NCBI RefSeq assembly: GCF_016632365.1
Contig: NZ_JAEPBH010000012.1
Location: 27,871 to 91,870 of the forward strand
Direction: 5' to 3'
DNA from: Tenebrionibacter intestinalis
GTDB taxonomy: Bacteria > Pseudomonadota > Gammaproteobacteria > Enterobacterales > Enterobacteriaceae
Length of the DNA: 64,000 nt
Shown in pieces: positions 1 through 9,944 of this stretch. Positions within the stretch are counted from its first letter, which is position 1. Each line of letters opens with the position of its first letter. The position numbers were made by a program, and so were the translations under genes. The notes under the pieces were generated by a model that worked only from the letters and a program-made list of their open reading frames with translations, did no database searches and was not told the DNA's origin.

Positions 1-2
1 TT

Positions 3-1154
3 AAAGGCGAGGCGACGCTTGCCGATAAACTGTGGATTTTTTCGCACGCGTTTGCGCCTAAGCTGGCGCAGGTTAAGCAGGCGCCTGAGGATGCGGCGAT
101 GGTGCTGTTTACATCAGGCTCGGAGGGCAGTCCAAAGGGCGTGGTGCACAGCCATAAGAGCCTGCTGGCGAACGTTGAGCAGATACGCGCCGTGGCCGAT
201 TTTACGGCTGATGACAAGTTTATGTCGGCGCTGCCGCTATTTCACTCTTTTGGCTTGACGGTGGGGCTGTTTACGCCGCTGCTGACAGGCGCGCAGGTCT
301 TTCTCTACCCAAGCCCGCTGCACTATCGCGTAGTGCCGGAGCTGACTTACGATCGTAACTGTACCGTCATTTTCGCCACCTCAACCTTCCTGGGCCACTA
401 TGCGCGTTTCGCCCATCCTTACGACTTCTACCGCGTGCGTTATGTGGTGGCCGGGGCCGAAAAATTACAGGAAAACACGCGCCGTCTCTGGCAGGAAAAA
501 TTTGGTCTGCGTGTTCTGGAAGGCTATGGCGTCACCGAGTGCGCGCCGGTAGTCTCCATCAATGTGCCAATGGCGGCAAAGTCGGGCACTGTGGGACGTA
601 TTTTACCCGCGATGGACGCGCGCCTGATGGCCGTGCCCGGCATTGAAGACGGCGGGCGCCTGCAGTTGCGCGGGCCAAACATCATGAAAGGTTATCTGCG
701 CGTGGAAAACCCCGGCGTGCTGGAAGCGCCAGAGGCTGAAAATGCGCGCGGCGAGAAGGAAAAGGGCTGGTACGATACCGGCGATATCGTGACCTTTGAC
801 GAACAGGGCTACTGCGTTATCCAGGGGCGCGCTAAACGGTTTGCGAAAATTGCCGGAGAGATGGTGTCGCTGGAAACGGTTGAGCAGGTGGCGCTGGCGG
901 TTTCGCCTGAAAAACTTCACGCTACCGTGATTAAAACCGACGCCAGCAAGGGTGAGGCGCTGGTGCTGTTCACCACGGATGCGCAACTGACGCGTGAACG
1001 CCTGCTGCAACAGGCGCGCAGCGCCGGCGTACCGGAGCTGGCGGTGCCGCGTGATATCCGCGTGCTTAAGCAACTGCCGCTGCTTGGCAGCGGCAAGCCG
1101 GATTTTGTTGCCCTGAAAACTATGCTGGACGATGCGGAGAATATTCATGGCTGA
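3..1154 (+). CDS. aas: Aas, C-terminal part (acyl-ACP synthetase / acyl-GPE acyltransferase), cut by window edge
   Basis: Only the last 383 codons are in the window; the frame is open to base 3, so the start lies outside. Aas is an inner-membrane enzyme that activates fatty acids onto an acyl carrier protein subunit and re-acylates lyso-phosphatidylethanolamine. The visible part is the AMP-dependent synthetase domain: the phosphate-binding motif [12 protein letters not shown] (bases about 105-140), the VTECAP region, the YDTGD motif and a late GKPD lysine motif. The N-terminal acyltransferase domain is not visible. The gene ends inside the start of lplT (8-bp overlap, ATGGCTGA), which fits the known pairing of the flippase with this enzyme. 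Sequence match to the E. coli family is clear. Confidence 0.95.
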   Translation, partial: KGEATLADKLWIFSHAFAPKLAQVKQAPEDAAMVLFTSGSEGSPKGVVHSHKSLLANVEQIRAVADFTADDKFMSALPLFHSFGLTVGLFTPLLTGAQVFLYPSPLHYRVVPELTYDRNCTVIFATSTFLGHYARFAHPYDFYRVRYVVAGAEKLQENTRRLWQEKFGLRVLEGYGVTECAPVVSINVPMAAKSGTVGRILPAMDARLMAVPGIEDGGRLQLRGPNIMKGYLRVENPGVLEAPEAENARGEKEKGWYDTGDIVTFDEQGYCVIQGRAKRFAKIAGEMVSLETVEQVALAVSPEKLHATVIKTDASKGEALVLFTTDAQLTRERLLQQARSAGVPELAVPRDIRVLKQLPLLGSGKPDFVALKTMLDDAENIHG

Positions 1155-2349
1155 CACTTCCGCATCGGCCAGCGGCCAGACGCTCTATTCCCGGGGAATG
1201 ATGGCGGTTATCGCCGCGCAGTTTTTCTCAGCCTTTGGCGATAACGCGCTACTGTTTGTCACGCTGGCAGTGCTCAAGGCGCGTTTCTACCCGGACTGGA
1301 GCCAGCCTGTGCTGCAAATGGCGTTTGTAGCGGCGTACATCCTGTTTGCGCCTTTTGTCGGCCAGGTGGCCGACAGTTTTGCCAAGGGGCGGGTCATGAT
1401 GGGCGCCAATGCCCTGAAACTGTTTGGCGCCGGCGCGATTTGTTTTGGCTTCAACCCCTTTATTGGCTATATGCTGGTCGGGATTGGCGCGGCGGCTTAT
1501 TCGCCCGCCAAGTACGGTATTCTCGGCGAACTGACCACCGGCGACAGGCTGGTGAAAGCCAATGGCCTGATGGAATCGTCGACTATCGCCGCTATCCTGC
1601 TGGGGTCAATGGCGGGAGGCGTGCTGGCTGACTGGAGCCTGACGGCGGCGCTGGGCGTATGCGTGCTGGCCTATGCCATTGCCGTTGCCGCGAATTTGCT
1701 CATCCCGCGGCTTGCGGCGGCGCGCCCGGGCCATACCTGGCATCCGGCTGCGATGGCGCGCGGTTTTTTCGCTGCCTGCGCTACGCTGTGGCGCGATGGC
1801 GAAACGCGCTTTTCGCTGCTTGGCACCAGCCTGTTCTGGGGCGCGGGCGTGACGCTGCGCTTCCTGCTGGTTTTGTGGGTGCCGGCGGCGCTGGGCATTA
1901 CCGACAACGCCACCCCGACCTATCTTAACGCCTCGGTGGCGGTTGGTATCGTAGTCGGCGCCGGCGCGGCGGCGAAGCTGGTTACGCTGAAAACCGTCGC
2001 GCGCTGTATGCCCGCTGGCGTGTTGATTGGCGTGGCGGTAGGGTTTTTGGCCGTGCAAAATGCGCAGCTTCCCTCTTACCTGCTGCTGGCGCTAACGGGT
2101 ATGCTCGGCGGCTTTTTTGTGGTGCCGCTCAATGCGCTGCTGCAGGATCGCGGTAAAAAAACGGTCGGGGCGGGTAATGCTATTGCGGTGCAGAATCTGG
2201 GCGAGAATGCGGCCATGCTGCTGATGCTCGGGCTTTATTCGCTGGCGGTGAAAGCCGGCGCTCCGGCGGTGGGTATCGGCGTAGGGTTTGGCGCATTATT
2301 CGCGCTGGCGATTGCCGCGCTGTGGTACTGGAAGCGTCGTTGCCGGTAA
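1147..2349 (+). CDS. lplT: LplT lysophospholipid transporter
   Basis: This is an MFS-type inner-membrane protein of 400 residues that moves lyso-phospholipids to the cytoplasmic face, where Aas re-acylates them. The sequence is a run of hydrophobic helices (about 12) with the family signatures [11 protein letters not shown] near the N-terminus, [16 protein letters not shown] (loop 2-3) and [18 protein letters not shown] near the C-terminus. I chose ATG 1147 over the in-frame ATG 1132 because it gives the family length and overlaps the aas stop by 8 bp, the usual translational coupling. The gene converges on tas with only 38 bp between stops. Confidence 0.96.
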   Translation: MADTSASASGQTLYSRGMMAVIAAQFFSAFGDNALLFVTLAVLKARFYPDWSQPVLQMAFVAAYILFAPFVGQVADSFAKGRVMMGANALKLFGAGAICFGFNPFIGYMLVGIGAAAYSPAKYGILGELTTGDRLVKANGLMESSTIAAILLGSMAGGVLADWSLTAALGVCVLAYAIAVAANLLIPRLAAARPGHTWHPAAMARGFFAACATLWRDGETRFSLLGTSLFWGAGVTLRFLLVLWVPAALGITDNATPTYLNASVAVGIVVGAGAAAKLVTLKTVARCMPAGVLIGVAVGFLAVQNAQLPSYLLLALTGMLGGFFVVPLNALLQDRGKKTVGAGNAIAVQNLGENAAMLLMLGLYSLAVKAGAPAVGIGVGFGALFALAIAALWYWKRRCR

Positions 2350-2387
2350 GTTGTAGCGTCGGCCGCAAATGTGGCCGACAAAACAGT

Positions 2388-3428
2388 TTACGGCGCCGGA
2401 TAGGTATACGTTCGGTGAACGGCTTCCAGTTCGGCCAGCGCTGCTTCGCTAAGCGTCAGGCGCAGGCTTTCCACATTCGTTTTCAACTGCGCAAGCGTGG
2501 TGGCGCCAAGCAGCGTGCTGGCAACGAATTTTTGCTGGCGCACGAAGGCCAGCGCCATCTGCGCCGGGTCAAGCCCGTGGCGTTTTGCCACATCCACATA
2601 AGCGGCTACGGCTTTCTCCGACTGCTCGCCGCTGTAGCGCGTAAAGCGGCTAAATAACGTGTTGCGCGCGCCGGCGGGCTTTTCGCCGTTAAGGTATTTT
2701 CCAGTTAGCACGCCAAAAGCCAGGCAGGAATAGGCCAGCAGCTCAACGCCTTCGCGCTGGCTGATTTCCGAAAGGCCCACTTCAAAGCTGCGGTTAAGCA
2801 GACTGTAGGGGTTCTGGATAGTGACGATGCGCGGAAGATTGTGTTTTTCAGCCAGCGCCAGATAGCGCATGACGCCCCAGGCGGTTTCATTCGAAACGCC
2901 GATATAGCGAATTTTACCCGCTCGCTGGCATTCGGTGAGCGCCTCAAGGGTTTCCAGCAGCGTGACCGGCAGCGGATCGTCGTTCCAGCTATAACCGAGT
3001 TTGCCAAAGCAGTTGGTCGTGCGCTGCGGCCAGTGTACCTGATAAAGATCGAGATAATCGGTTTGCAGACGTTTCAGACTGGCATCAAGCGCTTCGCGGA
3101 TATTTTTGCGATCCAGTATCTGGTTTGGGCGAATGCCGCTATCGCCGTTGCGCGTGGGGCCGCTCACTTTGGAGGCGATGATAAGTTTTTCACGGCTGCC
3201 GCGTTTGTTAAGCCAGTTGCCGACATAAGTTTCCGTCAGGCCCTGCGTTTGCGGACGCGGCGGGACAGGATACATTTCCGCGACGTCTATTAAATTGATA
3301 CCCTGGCTTACGGCATAATCGAGCTGTGTATGAGCATCGGCTTCACTGTTTTGCTCACCAAAGGTCATTGTGCCAAGACCGAGTGCGCTGATTTCCAGCG
3401 AGCTGTGAGGGATGCGGTGATAATGCAT
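2388..3428 (-). CDS. tas: Tas, NADP(H)-dependent aldo-keto reductase
   Basis: This is a cytoplasmic aldo-keto reductase of 346 residues. Family features are LGLGTMTFGEQ at the start of the barrel, the catalytic D-V-A-E-M-Y region (about residues 48-53, with the AKR Asp and Tyr), the following Lys in IIASKVSGP, the His in DLYQVHWPQR, and the IGVSNETAWG and TLLGATT cofactor regions. In E. coli tas complements a tyrosine-auxotrophy defect in starving cells, but its natural substrate is not settled. The start is ATG 3428, preceded by an AAGGAAA ribosome site; an upstream in-frame ATG at 3458 would add ten unconserved residues. It follows ygdR on the same strand. Confidence 0.95.
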   Translation of the reverse strand: MHYHRIPHSSLEISALGLGTMTFGEQNSEADAHTQLDYAVSQGINLIDVAEMYPVPPRPQTQGLTETYVGNWLNKRGSREKLIIASKVSGPTRNGDSGIRPNQILDRKNIREALDASLKRLQTDYLDLYQVHWPQRTTNCFGKLGYSWNDDPLPVTLLETLEALTECQRAGKIRYIGVSNETAWGVMRYLALAEKHNLPRIVTIQNPYSLLNRSFEVGLSEISQREGVELLAYSCLAFGVLTGKYLNGEKPAGARNTLFSRFTRYSGEQSEKAVAAYVDVAKRHGLDPAQMALAFVRQQKFVASTLLGATTLAQLKTNVESLRLTLSEAALAELEAVHRTYTYPAP

Positions 3429-3544
3429 TGCCGGTTTCCTTTTCTCATTCTTGTGCAACGGCGGCGGAGCAGGAGCCCCGACGCAAAGAGCCTTAACAAT
3501 GGCAGAGGGCGCAGAAAAGGGAAAGGGGGAAGCGTAGCAACTTA

Positions 3545-3572
3545 TAAAAAAGGTCAGCAGTAAACTGACCTT
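3545..3572 (-). terminator. Intrinsic terminator after ygdR
   Basis: Read on the minus strand there is an 8-bp perfect stem (AAGGTCAG/CTGACCTT) with a 7-nt loop, followed by a run of six T. It starts 10 bases after the ygdR stop and separates ygdR from tas. Confidence 0.8.
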
Positions 3573-3581
3573 GCTTATTCT

Positions 3582-3800
3582 TTAGCGCTCAATGATTTGT
3601 GATACGTCATTGCGGTTGATTTGCATCTCGTTGCCCTGAATGTCCCGATATTTAACCAACCCGGTATCATCGTCTATTTCAGGTTTGCCTTCTGTCAGAA
3701 TCATTCTGCCGTCTTTGGTCGCCATAACGTAATCGCTGGTACAGCCGGAGACTGCGAATACAATGCCTACGGCAGAAATGGCAACAGCCCATTTTTTCAT
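3582..3800 (-). CDS. ygdR: YgdI/YgdR family small lipoprotein
   Basis: This is a 72-residue predicted outer-membrane or periplasmic lipoprotein. It has a basic N-terminus (MKKWA), a hydrophobic stretch and a lipobox VSGC, so the mature protein would begin at the cysteine near residue 20. The mature part is one small beta-rich domain of the DUF903 type with the conserved pattern [17 protein letters not shown] and [13 protein letters not shown]. Its function is unknown. A paralogue (ygdI) lies at 32552 in this window. It sits between tas and ygdQ, as in E. coli. Confidence 0.93.
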   Translation of the reverse strand: MKKWAVAISAVGIVFAVSGCTSDYVMATKDGRMILTEGKPEIDDDTGLVKYRDIQGNEMQINRNDVSQIIER

Positions 3801-3934
3801 TATTTTGATCCTCGCCCGGTTTATCCTTTCGATAAGTCTAGTAATAGCCTGGCTTTATGGAGAAAAAAAGTATGAAAATCTTAAAATGGCCTGATTTTTG
3901 TCATAAATGACCCCCTGCGGCAGGGGGCTGTAGT

Positions 3935-4648
3935 TCAAAGCGGGTTCTTTTTATTACGCACGAGATTAAGCACTTCAACCAGCATGGAAAAGAACATTGC
4001 GAAGTAAATATAGCCTTTTGGCACGTCGATATCGAAGCTTTCCAGCATTAGCGTGAAGCCCACCAGAATAAGAAAAGCGAGCGCCAGCATTTTCACAGAC
4101 GGATGTCTGTCCACAAATTCGCCGATAGGGCGCGCGGCAAACATCATTACGCCAACCGCAATGACTACGGCGGCCATCATAATAATAAGATGATCGGAGA
4201 GGCCGACGGCGGTAATGACGGAATCCAGGCTAAAGATGATATCCAGCACCATGATTTGCACAATCGCGCCCCAAAAGGAGTGGACACTGGTTTTGGTTTC
4301 TTCGCCGCCGCCTTCAATCGTTTCGTGAATTTCTTTACTGGATTTCCAGATAAGAAACAGGCCGCCGCACAGCAGTATCAGGCCGCGTGCTGAGACGGTG
4401 TGGCCAAATAACTGGAATAATGGCGCAGTCAGGTGACTTATCCAGGCAATGGATGCCAGCAGCGCCAGACGCATCATCATGGCCGCTGTAAGACCCAGGC
4501 GGCGCGCTTTATTCTGCTGATGCTTTGGCAGTTTGGCGACGACCAGGGAGAGAAAAATAATATTATCGATCCCAAGCACGATTTCGAGCAGCGTCAGCGT
4601 GCCGAGCGCCAGCCAGGCGTTGGGGTCTGTTATCCATGCGAGCAACAT
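3935..4648 (-). CDS. ygdQ: YgdQ, TerC-family integral membrane protein
   Basis: The 237-residue protein has about seven transmembrane helices and the TerC-family motifs LEIVLGIDNIIFLS near the N-terminus and MVLDIIFSLDSVITAVG in the middle, each carrying the conserved acidic residues within membrane segments. TerC proteins are linked to metal handling, manganese efflux and tellurium resistance; the specific role of YgdQ is not established. The C-terminal part (RHPSVKMLALAFLILVG) is the family's usual late helix. It is transcribed in the direction from mutH to ygdR, with about 90 bp between mutH and ygdQ. Confidence 0.93.
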   Translation of the reverse strand: MLLAWITDPNAWLALGTLTLLEIVLGIDNIIFLSLVVAKLPKHQQNKARRLGLTAAMMMRLALLASIAWISHLTAPLFQLFGHTVSARGLILLCGGLFLIWKSSKEIHETIEGGGEETKTSVHSFWGAIVQIMVLDIIFSLDSVITAVGLSDHLIIMMAAVVIAVGVMMFAARPIGEFVDRHPSVKMLALAFLILVGFTLMLESFDIDVPKGYIYFAMFFSMLVEVLNLVRNKKNPL

Positions 4649-4740
4649 TTGTCATCCTGTGAAATAAGAAAATAAAAATCCGCCCGGCAGAGGACGGTCA
4701 ACTACAGTATACGCCACGCGTTGCGGAGCATAAACGGCGG

Positions 4741-5427
4741 CTATAGCAGAAAGTGCCGCGCAAGAAGGGCCGCAGTGAACGGTTTTTTCAGATAAAAACC
4801 TCGCGGCAGCGTCAGGATTGCCTCGCCGTGCGCGCCTACGGCTTCCGTTAATGCGCGGCTGTTGGCGGCTTTGGGGCGTAGCTGGAGCACTTCTCCGTGA
4901 CGGGCGGTAATTTTTTCAACCCGGCCCAGCACGATGAGATCCATCAATTCTTCCCAGTCGCGACGCAGTTGTTCTTCTTCCTGCGCCGACGGGCTCCACA
5001 GCAGCGGCGTTCCGACACGGCGCTCGCCCAGGGGGATACGGCGTTCGCCCTCAACCGGCACCCACAGCACCCGATGCAGCTTATGGCGCACATGGCTGGT
5101 CTCCCAGACTACCCCCGTATTGCCCGTAAGCGGCGCGACGCACACAAACGTGGTTTCCAGCGGGCGGCCAAGCTTGTCGACAGGAATGGTTTTCAGTTCA
5201 ACGCCGATAGCGGCGAAATCCTGCTCTGGTTTGCTGCCGGCGCTGGCGCCCAGCCACAGTTCAAGCAGCACGCCAATCCAGCCTTTATCACGCTTTAAAT
5301 CGCCCGGAATGGGCAAACCCGCCAGCGTAGCCAGTTCGCTAAGGCTGTAGCCCGCCAGTCGGCTGGCCTGGCGCATTAGTTCTTCTTCGCTGCGAGGCGG
5401 GTGACGCAAGGGTTGTAGAGTTTCCAT
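4741..5427 (-). CDS. mutH: MutH mismatch-repair endonuclease
   Basis: MutH nicks the unmethylated strand at hemimethylated GATC sites after activation by MutS and MutL. The protein has 228 residues, one shorter than E. coli MutH. The catalytic residues are all present at the E. coli numbers: Asp70, Glu77 and Lys79 in the segment [12 protein letters not shown]. The DNA-binding and C-terminal regions ([30 protein letters not shown]) are intact. It is divergent from rppH across a 682-bp gap. Its presence implies a Dam-directed repair system. Confidence 0.97.
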   Translation of the reverse strand: METLQPLRHPPRSEEELMRQASRLAGYSLSELATLAGLPIPGDLKRDKGWIGVLLELWLGASAGSKPEQDFAAIGVELKTIPVDKLGRPLETTFVCVAPLTGNTGVVWETSHVRHKLHRVLWVPVEGERRIPLGERRVGTPLLWSPSAQEEEQLRRDWEELMDLIVLGRVEKITARHGEVLQLRPKAANSRALTEAVGAHGEAILTLPRGFYLKKPFTAALLARHFLL

Positions 5428-6109
5428 GAGGTCGACGGAGTGGTTAAAAATTGAGCGAAAATATTACCGCACGGAGGTGAAGTGTACTCCGGTAAAGGCG
5501 ATATTTACAATAACATGATTTATATGGATTTTTGTCAGCCTGCTGTCAGCACGGCGCTACGGTAAAGCCGGTTTTCCATTTCTTGTCACCGACAATGAAC
5601 AGGATCTTACACCAGGTTATCCACAGAAAAATGGGATAACCGGGAAAAATCCTTACCACTGTTTCCATTTACAGCCTTGACGCAGGGGTATTTTGCCGTT
5701 TTACGGCAATTTGCGTCTAACTTATTGGCATAATTTGTGGATAAAAACGGCGCTGTTCGATATTTCATCAGTGGTCGGGAGAGGAACGTGAACAGCGTCA
5801 CAAACTCGGGATAAGAGCGGGGCAAAATTACACTATCCTGTTAAATATAAATACATTATTCTCTCTTTGTTATTTTGCCTGAAGGCGTAAATATAAAGTT
5901 TTCCCGCGCTCATCCGTTGGTTCTTCACAGTGATATCCACAGAAAAAGTGAATAAAAGCGCGCTGAAAGGGTGTTGATTGTTTATAACTACCTTCAGATT
6001 TGTGAATTATTCAAACGTTATACCGGTCGCGTCCCGTCAAGAGAGTGGTTTACCGGCTTACGCGAGTGTGAAACAATCGTGCTTATTCAGTTTTTTTTGA
6101 GGTAGTCCC
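5428..6109. other. Long mutH-rppH divergent intergenic region
   Basis: This 682-bp AT-rich stretch carries no credible gene; the one long minus-strand frame (5607-5825) has no plausible start signal or family resemblance. It must hold the mutH promoter and the rppH promoter. It contains three DnaA-box-like 9-mers (listed separately). No rho-independent terminator or recognised sRNA was found. Confidence 0.6.
5617..5941. promoter_or_regulatory. Cluster of DnaA-box-like sequences
   Basis: A perfect TTATCCACA is at 5617-5625 (plus strand), a second perfect copy is inverted at 5736-5744 (minus strand), and an 8-of-9 match (ATATCCACA) is at 5933-5941. Consensus-strength DnaA boxes are rare, so three in about 325 bp is more than background. 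Whether DnaA binds here and acts on mutH or rppH is inference. Confidence 0.5.
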
Positions 6110-6640
6110 GTGATCGACGATGATGGCTACCGCCCAAACGTTGGTATCGTTATTTGTAACCGGCAGGGCCAGGTCATGTGGGCCAGGCGTTTTGGTCAAC
6201 ACTCCTGGCAGTTTCCCCAGGGAGGCATCAATCCGGGCGAATCTGCGGAACAGGCGATGTATCGGGAATTGTTTGAAGAGGTAGGGCTGCATCGTAAGGA
6301 TGTCCGCCTGCTGGCTTCGACCCGAAACTGGCTGCGCTACAAATTACCGAAACGTTTGGTGCGTTGGGACACAAAGCCGGTTTGTATTGGCCAAAAACAG
6401 AAATGGTTTCTTTTACAACTGACCGGCAGCGACAGCGATATTAATCTGCACACCAGCGGTACGCCGGAATTCGACGGCTGGCGCTGGGTCAGCTTCTGGT
6501 ATCCGGTACGCCAGGTTGTTTCGTTTAAACGCGACGTTTATCGCCGGGTGATGAAAGAGTTTGTCGGCACCGTTATGCCGCTCCAGGAGAATACCCCGGT
6601 GCGCAATACGTCCTCCGGCTGGCGGAGAAAACGAGGTTAA
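6110..6640 (+). CDS. rppH: RppH RNA pyrophosphohydrolase
   Basis: RppH removes pyrophosphate or phosphate from the 5' end of triphosphorylated (or diphosphorylated) transcripts, opening them to RNase E decay. It is a 176-residue cytoplasmic Nudix hydrolase. The Nudix box runs from Gly38 to Leu60 (GGINPGES...REL-EEVGL) with the metal-binding glutamates at 53, 56 and 57. The start is the GTG at 6110, shown by the family N-terminus [11 protein letters not shown] and a GAGG ribosome site just upstream. ptsP follows after 11 bp, so the two are probably one transcript. Confidence 0.96.
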   Translation: MIDDDGYRPNVGIVICNRQGQVMWARRFGQHSWQFPQGGINPGESAEQAMYRELFEEVGLHRKDVRLLASTRNWLRYKLPKRLVRWDTKPVCIGQKQKWFLLQLTGSDSDINLHTSGTPEFDGWRWVSFWYPVRQVVSFKRDVYRRVMKEFVGTVMPLQENTPVRNTSSGWRRKRG

Positions 6641-6651
6641 GCCACACGTCT

Positions 6652-8898
6652 ATGCTCACTGTGCTGCGTGAAATTGTCGAAAAAGTCGCCAGCGCGCCGC
6701 GTCTGAACGAGGCGCTGCGTATTCTTGTCGATGATATCTGCCAGGCGATGGACACCGAAGTCTGTTCGGTATACCTCGCAGACCATGAGCGCCGCTGCTA
6801 CTACCTGATGGCGACCCGCGGTTTGAAAAAACCGCGTAATCGCACGGTAGCGCTGGCCTTTGACGAAGGTCTGGTCGGCCTGGTCGGCCGCCTGGCCGAG
6901 CCGATTAACCTTGCCGATGCGCATAAGCATCCCAGTTTCAAGTACATCCCCGTCGTTAAAGAAGATAAATTTCGCTCCTTCCTTGGGGTGCCGATTATTC
7001 AGCGCCGCCAGTTGCTTGGCGTGCTGGTCGTACAGCAGCGCGAGCTGCGCCAGTTCGACGAAGGCGAAGAATCGTTTCTCGTCACGCTGGCGACGCAAAT
7101 GGCGGCCATTCTCTCCCAGTCCCGCCTGACGGCGCTGTTTGGTCAATATCGCCAGTCGCGTATTCGCGCGCTGGCGGCCTCGCCTGGCGTGGCGGTGGCC
7201 GAAGGCTGGGTGGACGCCACATTGCCGCTACTGGAGCAGGTTACCGAGGCATCGGCGCTTAATCCGGCGCAGGAACGCGAGCGCCTGACGACGGCGCTTG
7301 AAGAGGCGTCGGCGGAGTTTCGGCGCTTTAGCAATCGCTTTGCCGCCGGCGCGCAAAAAGAAACGGCCGCTATTTTTGACCTTTACTCCCACCTGCTGGC
7401 CGATGCCCGCCTGCGTCGCGAGCTGTATATGGAGGTGGATAAAGGCTACGTCGCTGAGTGGGCGGTAAAACAGGTTATCGAGAAATTTGCAGCCCAGTTT
7501 GCCGCGCTTAGCGACGGATATATGAAAGAGCGCGCGGGGGACTTGCGCATGCTGGGCCAGCGCCTGTTGTTCCATCTTGATATAACGCTTCCAGGCCCCA
7601 GCGTCTGGCCTTCGCGTTTTGTGCTGGTGGCTGACGAACTCTCCGCAGCGACGCTTGCGGAGCTGCCTGCCGACAGGCTGGCGGGCGTGGTCGTGCGCGA
7701 CGGGGCCGCTAACTCACACGCGGCCATTATGGTGCGTGCGATGGGCGTGCCTACGGTAATGGGCGCCGATATTCAGCCTGCGCTATTGCAGGGCAGAATG
7801 CTGGTCGTGGATGGTTACCGCGGCGAAGTGCTTATCGATCCTGAACCGGTGCTGCTGGCGGAATATCGCCGGCTGATTAACGAAGAAGACGCGCTGAGTA
7901 AGCTTGCCGAAGGCGAAGCCGCTCAACCTGCGCGGCTTAAAAGCGGCGAGCGGATACAGGTGATGCTTAACGCAGGCCTCAGCCCCGAGCATGAACAAAA
8001 GCTGGGCGTTTATATCGACGGCATTGGTCTGTATCGCACCGAAATACCGTTTATGCTGCAAAGCGGTTTTCCATCGGAAGAAGAGCAGGTTGCTCAGTAT
8101 CAGGGGATGCTGCAAATATTCCATGACAAGCCGGTAACGCTACGTACGCTGGATGTCGGGGCGGATAAACAGCTTCCCTATATGCCTATCAGTGAAGAGA
8201 ACCCCTGCCTGGGCTGGCGCGGTATCCGCATTACGCTCGATCAGCCGGAGATCTTCCTGATTCAGGTGCGCGCGATGCTGCGCGCTAATGTGGCAACCGA
8301 TAACCTTGGCGTTTTGCTGCCAATGATAACCAGCATTGAGGAAGTGGATGAGGCGCGTCGCCTGATTGATCGGGCGCGACAGGAAGTGGAAGATGGGTTG
8401 GGATACGCCATCCCCATGCCGCGTATTGGCGTAATGATTGAAGTGCCTTCCATGATCTTTATGCTTCCCCAGCTCAGGGGACGGGTGGATTTTATCTCGG
8501 TAGGTTCTAATGACCTGACGCAGTATCTGTTGGCGGTTGATCGTAACAATACCCATGTGGCAGGGCTGTATGACAGCTTGCATCCCGCCGTTTTACGGGC
8601 GCTGAGCACAATCTCCACGACGGCGAAGGCGCTTGGAATTACGCTTAGTCTGTGTGGTGAAATGGCGGGCGATCCTATGTGCGTTGCGCTTTTGATAGGT
8701 ATGGGCTATCACCAACTTTCTATGAATGGCCGTTCGGTGGCGCGCGTGAAATACCTGCTGCGCCATATCGACGCCGCTGAAGCCCGGGATCTGGCGCAGC
8801 GCAGCCTGGAGATGCAGATGGCCGTGGAAGTGCGCCACCAGGTCGCGGCGTTTATGGAGCGGCGCGGCATGGGCGGGCTTATTCGCGGCGGCCTGTAA
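6652..8898 (+). CDS. ptsP: PtsP, enzyme I of the nitrogen phosphotransferase system
   Basis: PtsP (EI-Ntr) takes phosphate from phosphoenolpyruvate and passes it to NPr and then PtsN, a regulatory chain linked to nitrogen, potassium and envelope stress. The 748-residue protein begins with a GAF domain (about residues 1-150), followed by the enzyme I N-terminal domain, the phospho-histidine domain with active His356 (NSHAAIMVRAMG), and the PEP-binding barrel with GIGLYRTEIPF, GVMIEVPSM, SVGSNDLTQY and SLCGEMAGDP. It has the usual length. It lies 11 bp after rppH, with lgt 163 bp downstream. Confidence 0.97.
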   Translation: MLTVLREIVEKVASAPRLNEALRILVDDICQAMDTEVCSVYLADHERRCYYLMATRGLKKPRNRTVALAFDEGLVGLVGRLAEPINLADAHKHPSFKYIPVVKEDKFRSFLGVPIIQRRQLLGVLVVQQRELRQFDEGEESFLVTLATQMAAILSQSRLTALFGQYRQSRIRALAASPGVAVAEGWVDATLPLLEQVTEASALNPAQERERLTTALEEASAEFRRFSNRFAAGAQKETAAIFDLYSHLLADARLRRELYMEVDKGYVAEWAVKQVIEKFAAQFAALSDGYMKERAGDLRMLGQRLLFHLDITLPGPSVWPSRFVLVADELSAATLAELPADRLAGVVVRDGAANSHAAIMVRAMGVPTVMGADIQPALLQGRMLVVDGYRGEVLIDPEPVLLAEYRRLINEEDALSKLAEGEAAQPARLKSGERIQVMLNAGLSPEHEQKLGVYIDGIGLYRTEIPFMLQSGFPSEEEQVAQYQGMLQIFHDKPVTLRTLDVGADKQLPYMPISEENPCLGWRGIRITLDQPEIFLIQVRAMLRANVATDNLGVLLPMITSIEEVDEARRLIDRARQEVEDGLGYAIPMPRIGVMIEVPSMIFMLPQLRGRVDFISVGSNDLTQYLLAVDRNNTHVAGLYDSLHPAVLRALSTISTTAKALGITLSLCGEMAGDPMCVALLIGMGYHQLSMNGRSVARVKYLLRHIDAAEARDLAQRSLEMQMAVEVRHQVAAFMERRGMGGLIRGGL

Positions 8899-9061
8899 GC
8901 CGCGTATTGGGCAAATTTCGTTACCTTTCTTTTACATCAGCGCATCGGCATTACTGCAGCGCTTTATGCTATTATCCGCTGCTTCAGGCGCGCGTCTTTG
9001 TGGCGCGCAGCGTAACGCCTGCCAATTTTTCTGGTTATATAACAAAGCATTATGGTGACAG

Positions 9062-9937
9062 ATGAATAGTGGCTATCTGCGTTTTCCTAACTTCGATCCG
9101 GTGATTTTTTCTATAGGCCCGGTGTCGCTCCACTGGTACGGATTGATGTATCTGGTGGGGTTTGTTTTCGCGATGTGGCTGGCCGTGCGCCGGGCGAACC
9201 GCCCAGGCAGCGGCTGGAGTAAAACGGAAGTTGAAAATCTGCTTTATGCCGGTTTTCTCGGCGTTTTCCTGGGAGGGCGCATCGGCTATGTGCTGTTTTA
9301 CAACCTGCCGCTGTTTCTGGACGATCCACTTTACCTGTTCCGCGTCTGGGATGGCGGCATGTCGTTCCACGGCGGCCTGATCGGCGTTATCTGCGTAATG
9401 TTCATCTTCGCATACCGTACCAAACGCACCTTTTTTCAGGTATCGGACTTTATCGCGCCGCTCATCCCCTTTGGCCTCGGCGCCGGGCGGCTTGGCAACT
9501 TTATTAACGGAGAACTGTGGGGCCGCGTGGATCCGGACTTTCGCTTTACGATGCTCTTCCCTGGCTCGCGCAGCGAGGATCTTGGCCTGCTGCAGACTCA
9601 TCCGCAATGGCAGGCGCTGTTTAATACCTATGGTTCGCTGCCGCGCCATATGTCGCAGCTTTATGAAATGGCGCTTGAGGGGATTGTGCTGTTTATCATC
9701 CTGAACCTGTTTATTCGCAAGCCGCGCCCCACCGGCGCGGTATCCGGTCTGTTCCTGATAGGCTACGGGGCGTTTCGCATTATTGTGGAATTTTTCCGCC
9801 AGCCGGACGCGCAGTTTACTGGCGCCTGGGTACAGTACATCAGCATGGGACAAATCCTCTCCCTGCCGATGATTGTGGCCGGTATTGCGATGATGATTTG
9901 GGCCTATCGCCGCCGCCCGCAGCAGCAGATTTCGTGA
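9062..9937 (+). CDS. lgt: Lgt prolipoprotein diacylglyceryl transferase
   Basis: Lgt is the essential inner-membrane enzyme that attaches diacylglycerol from phosphatidylglycerol to the lipobox cysteine of prelipoproteins, the first step in maturing lipoproteins such as YgdR, YgdI and MltA of this window. It has 291 residues and about seven membrane segments, with the H-G-G-L motif in SFHGGLIGV (essential His about 103) and the Lgt signature [16 protein letters not shown]. thyA starts 7 bp after its stop, preceded by GAGGAAGC, so the two are translationally close and co-transcribed as in E. coli. Confidence 0.97.
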   Translation: MNSGYLRFPNFDPVIFSIGPVSLHWYGLMYLVGFVFAMWLAVRRANRPGSGWSKTEVENLLYAGFLGVFLGGRIGYVLFYNLPLFLDDPLYLFRVWDGGMSFHGGLIGVICVMFIFAYRTKRTFFQVSDFIAPLIPFGLGAGRLGNFINGELWGRVDPDFRFTMLFPGSRSEDLGLLQTHPQWQALFNTYGSLPRHMSQLYEMALEGIVLFIILNLFIRKPRPTGAVSGLFLIGYGAFRIIVEFFRQPDAQFTGAWVQYISMGQILSLPMIVAGIAMMIWAYRRRPQQQIS

Positions 9938-9944
9938 GGAAGCA

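Noticed and set aside
2355..2386. GTCGGCC/GGCCGAC hairpin between lplT and tas as a terminator
   Set aside because: A perfect 7-bp stem exists, but neither strand has a T tract after it, so I do not call it an intrinsic terminator.
5607..5825. 72-residue minus-strand frame upstream of mutH
   Set aside because: No ribosome site or family resemblance, and it overlaps the DnaA-box region; it is more likely promoter DNA.
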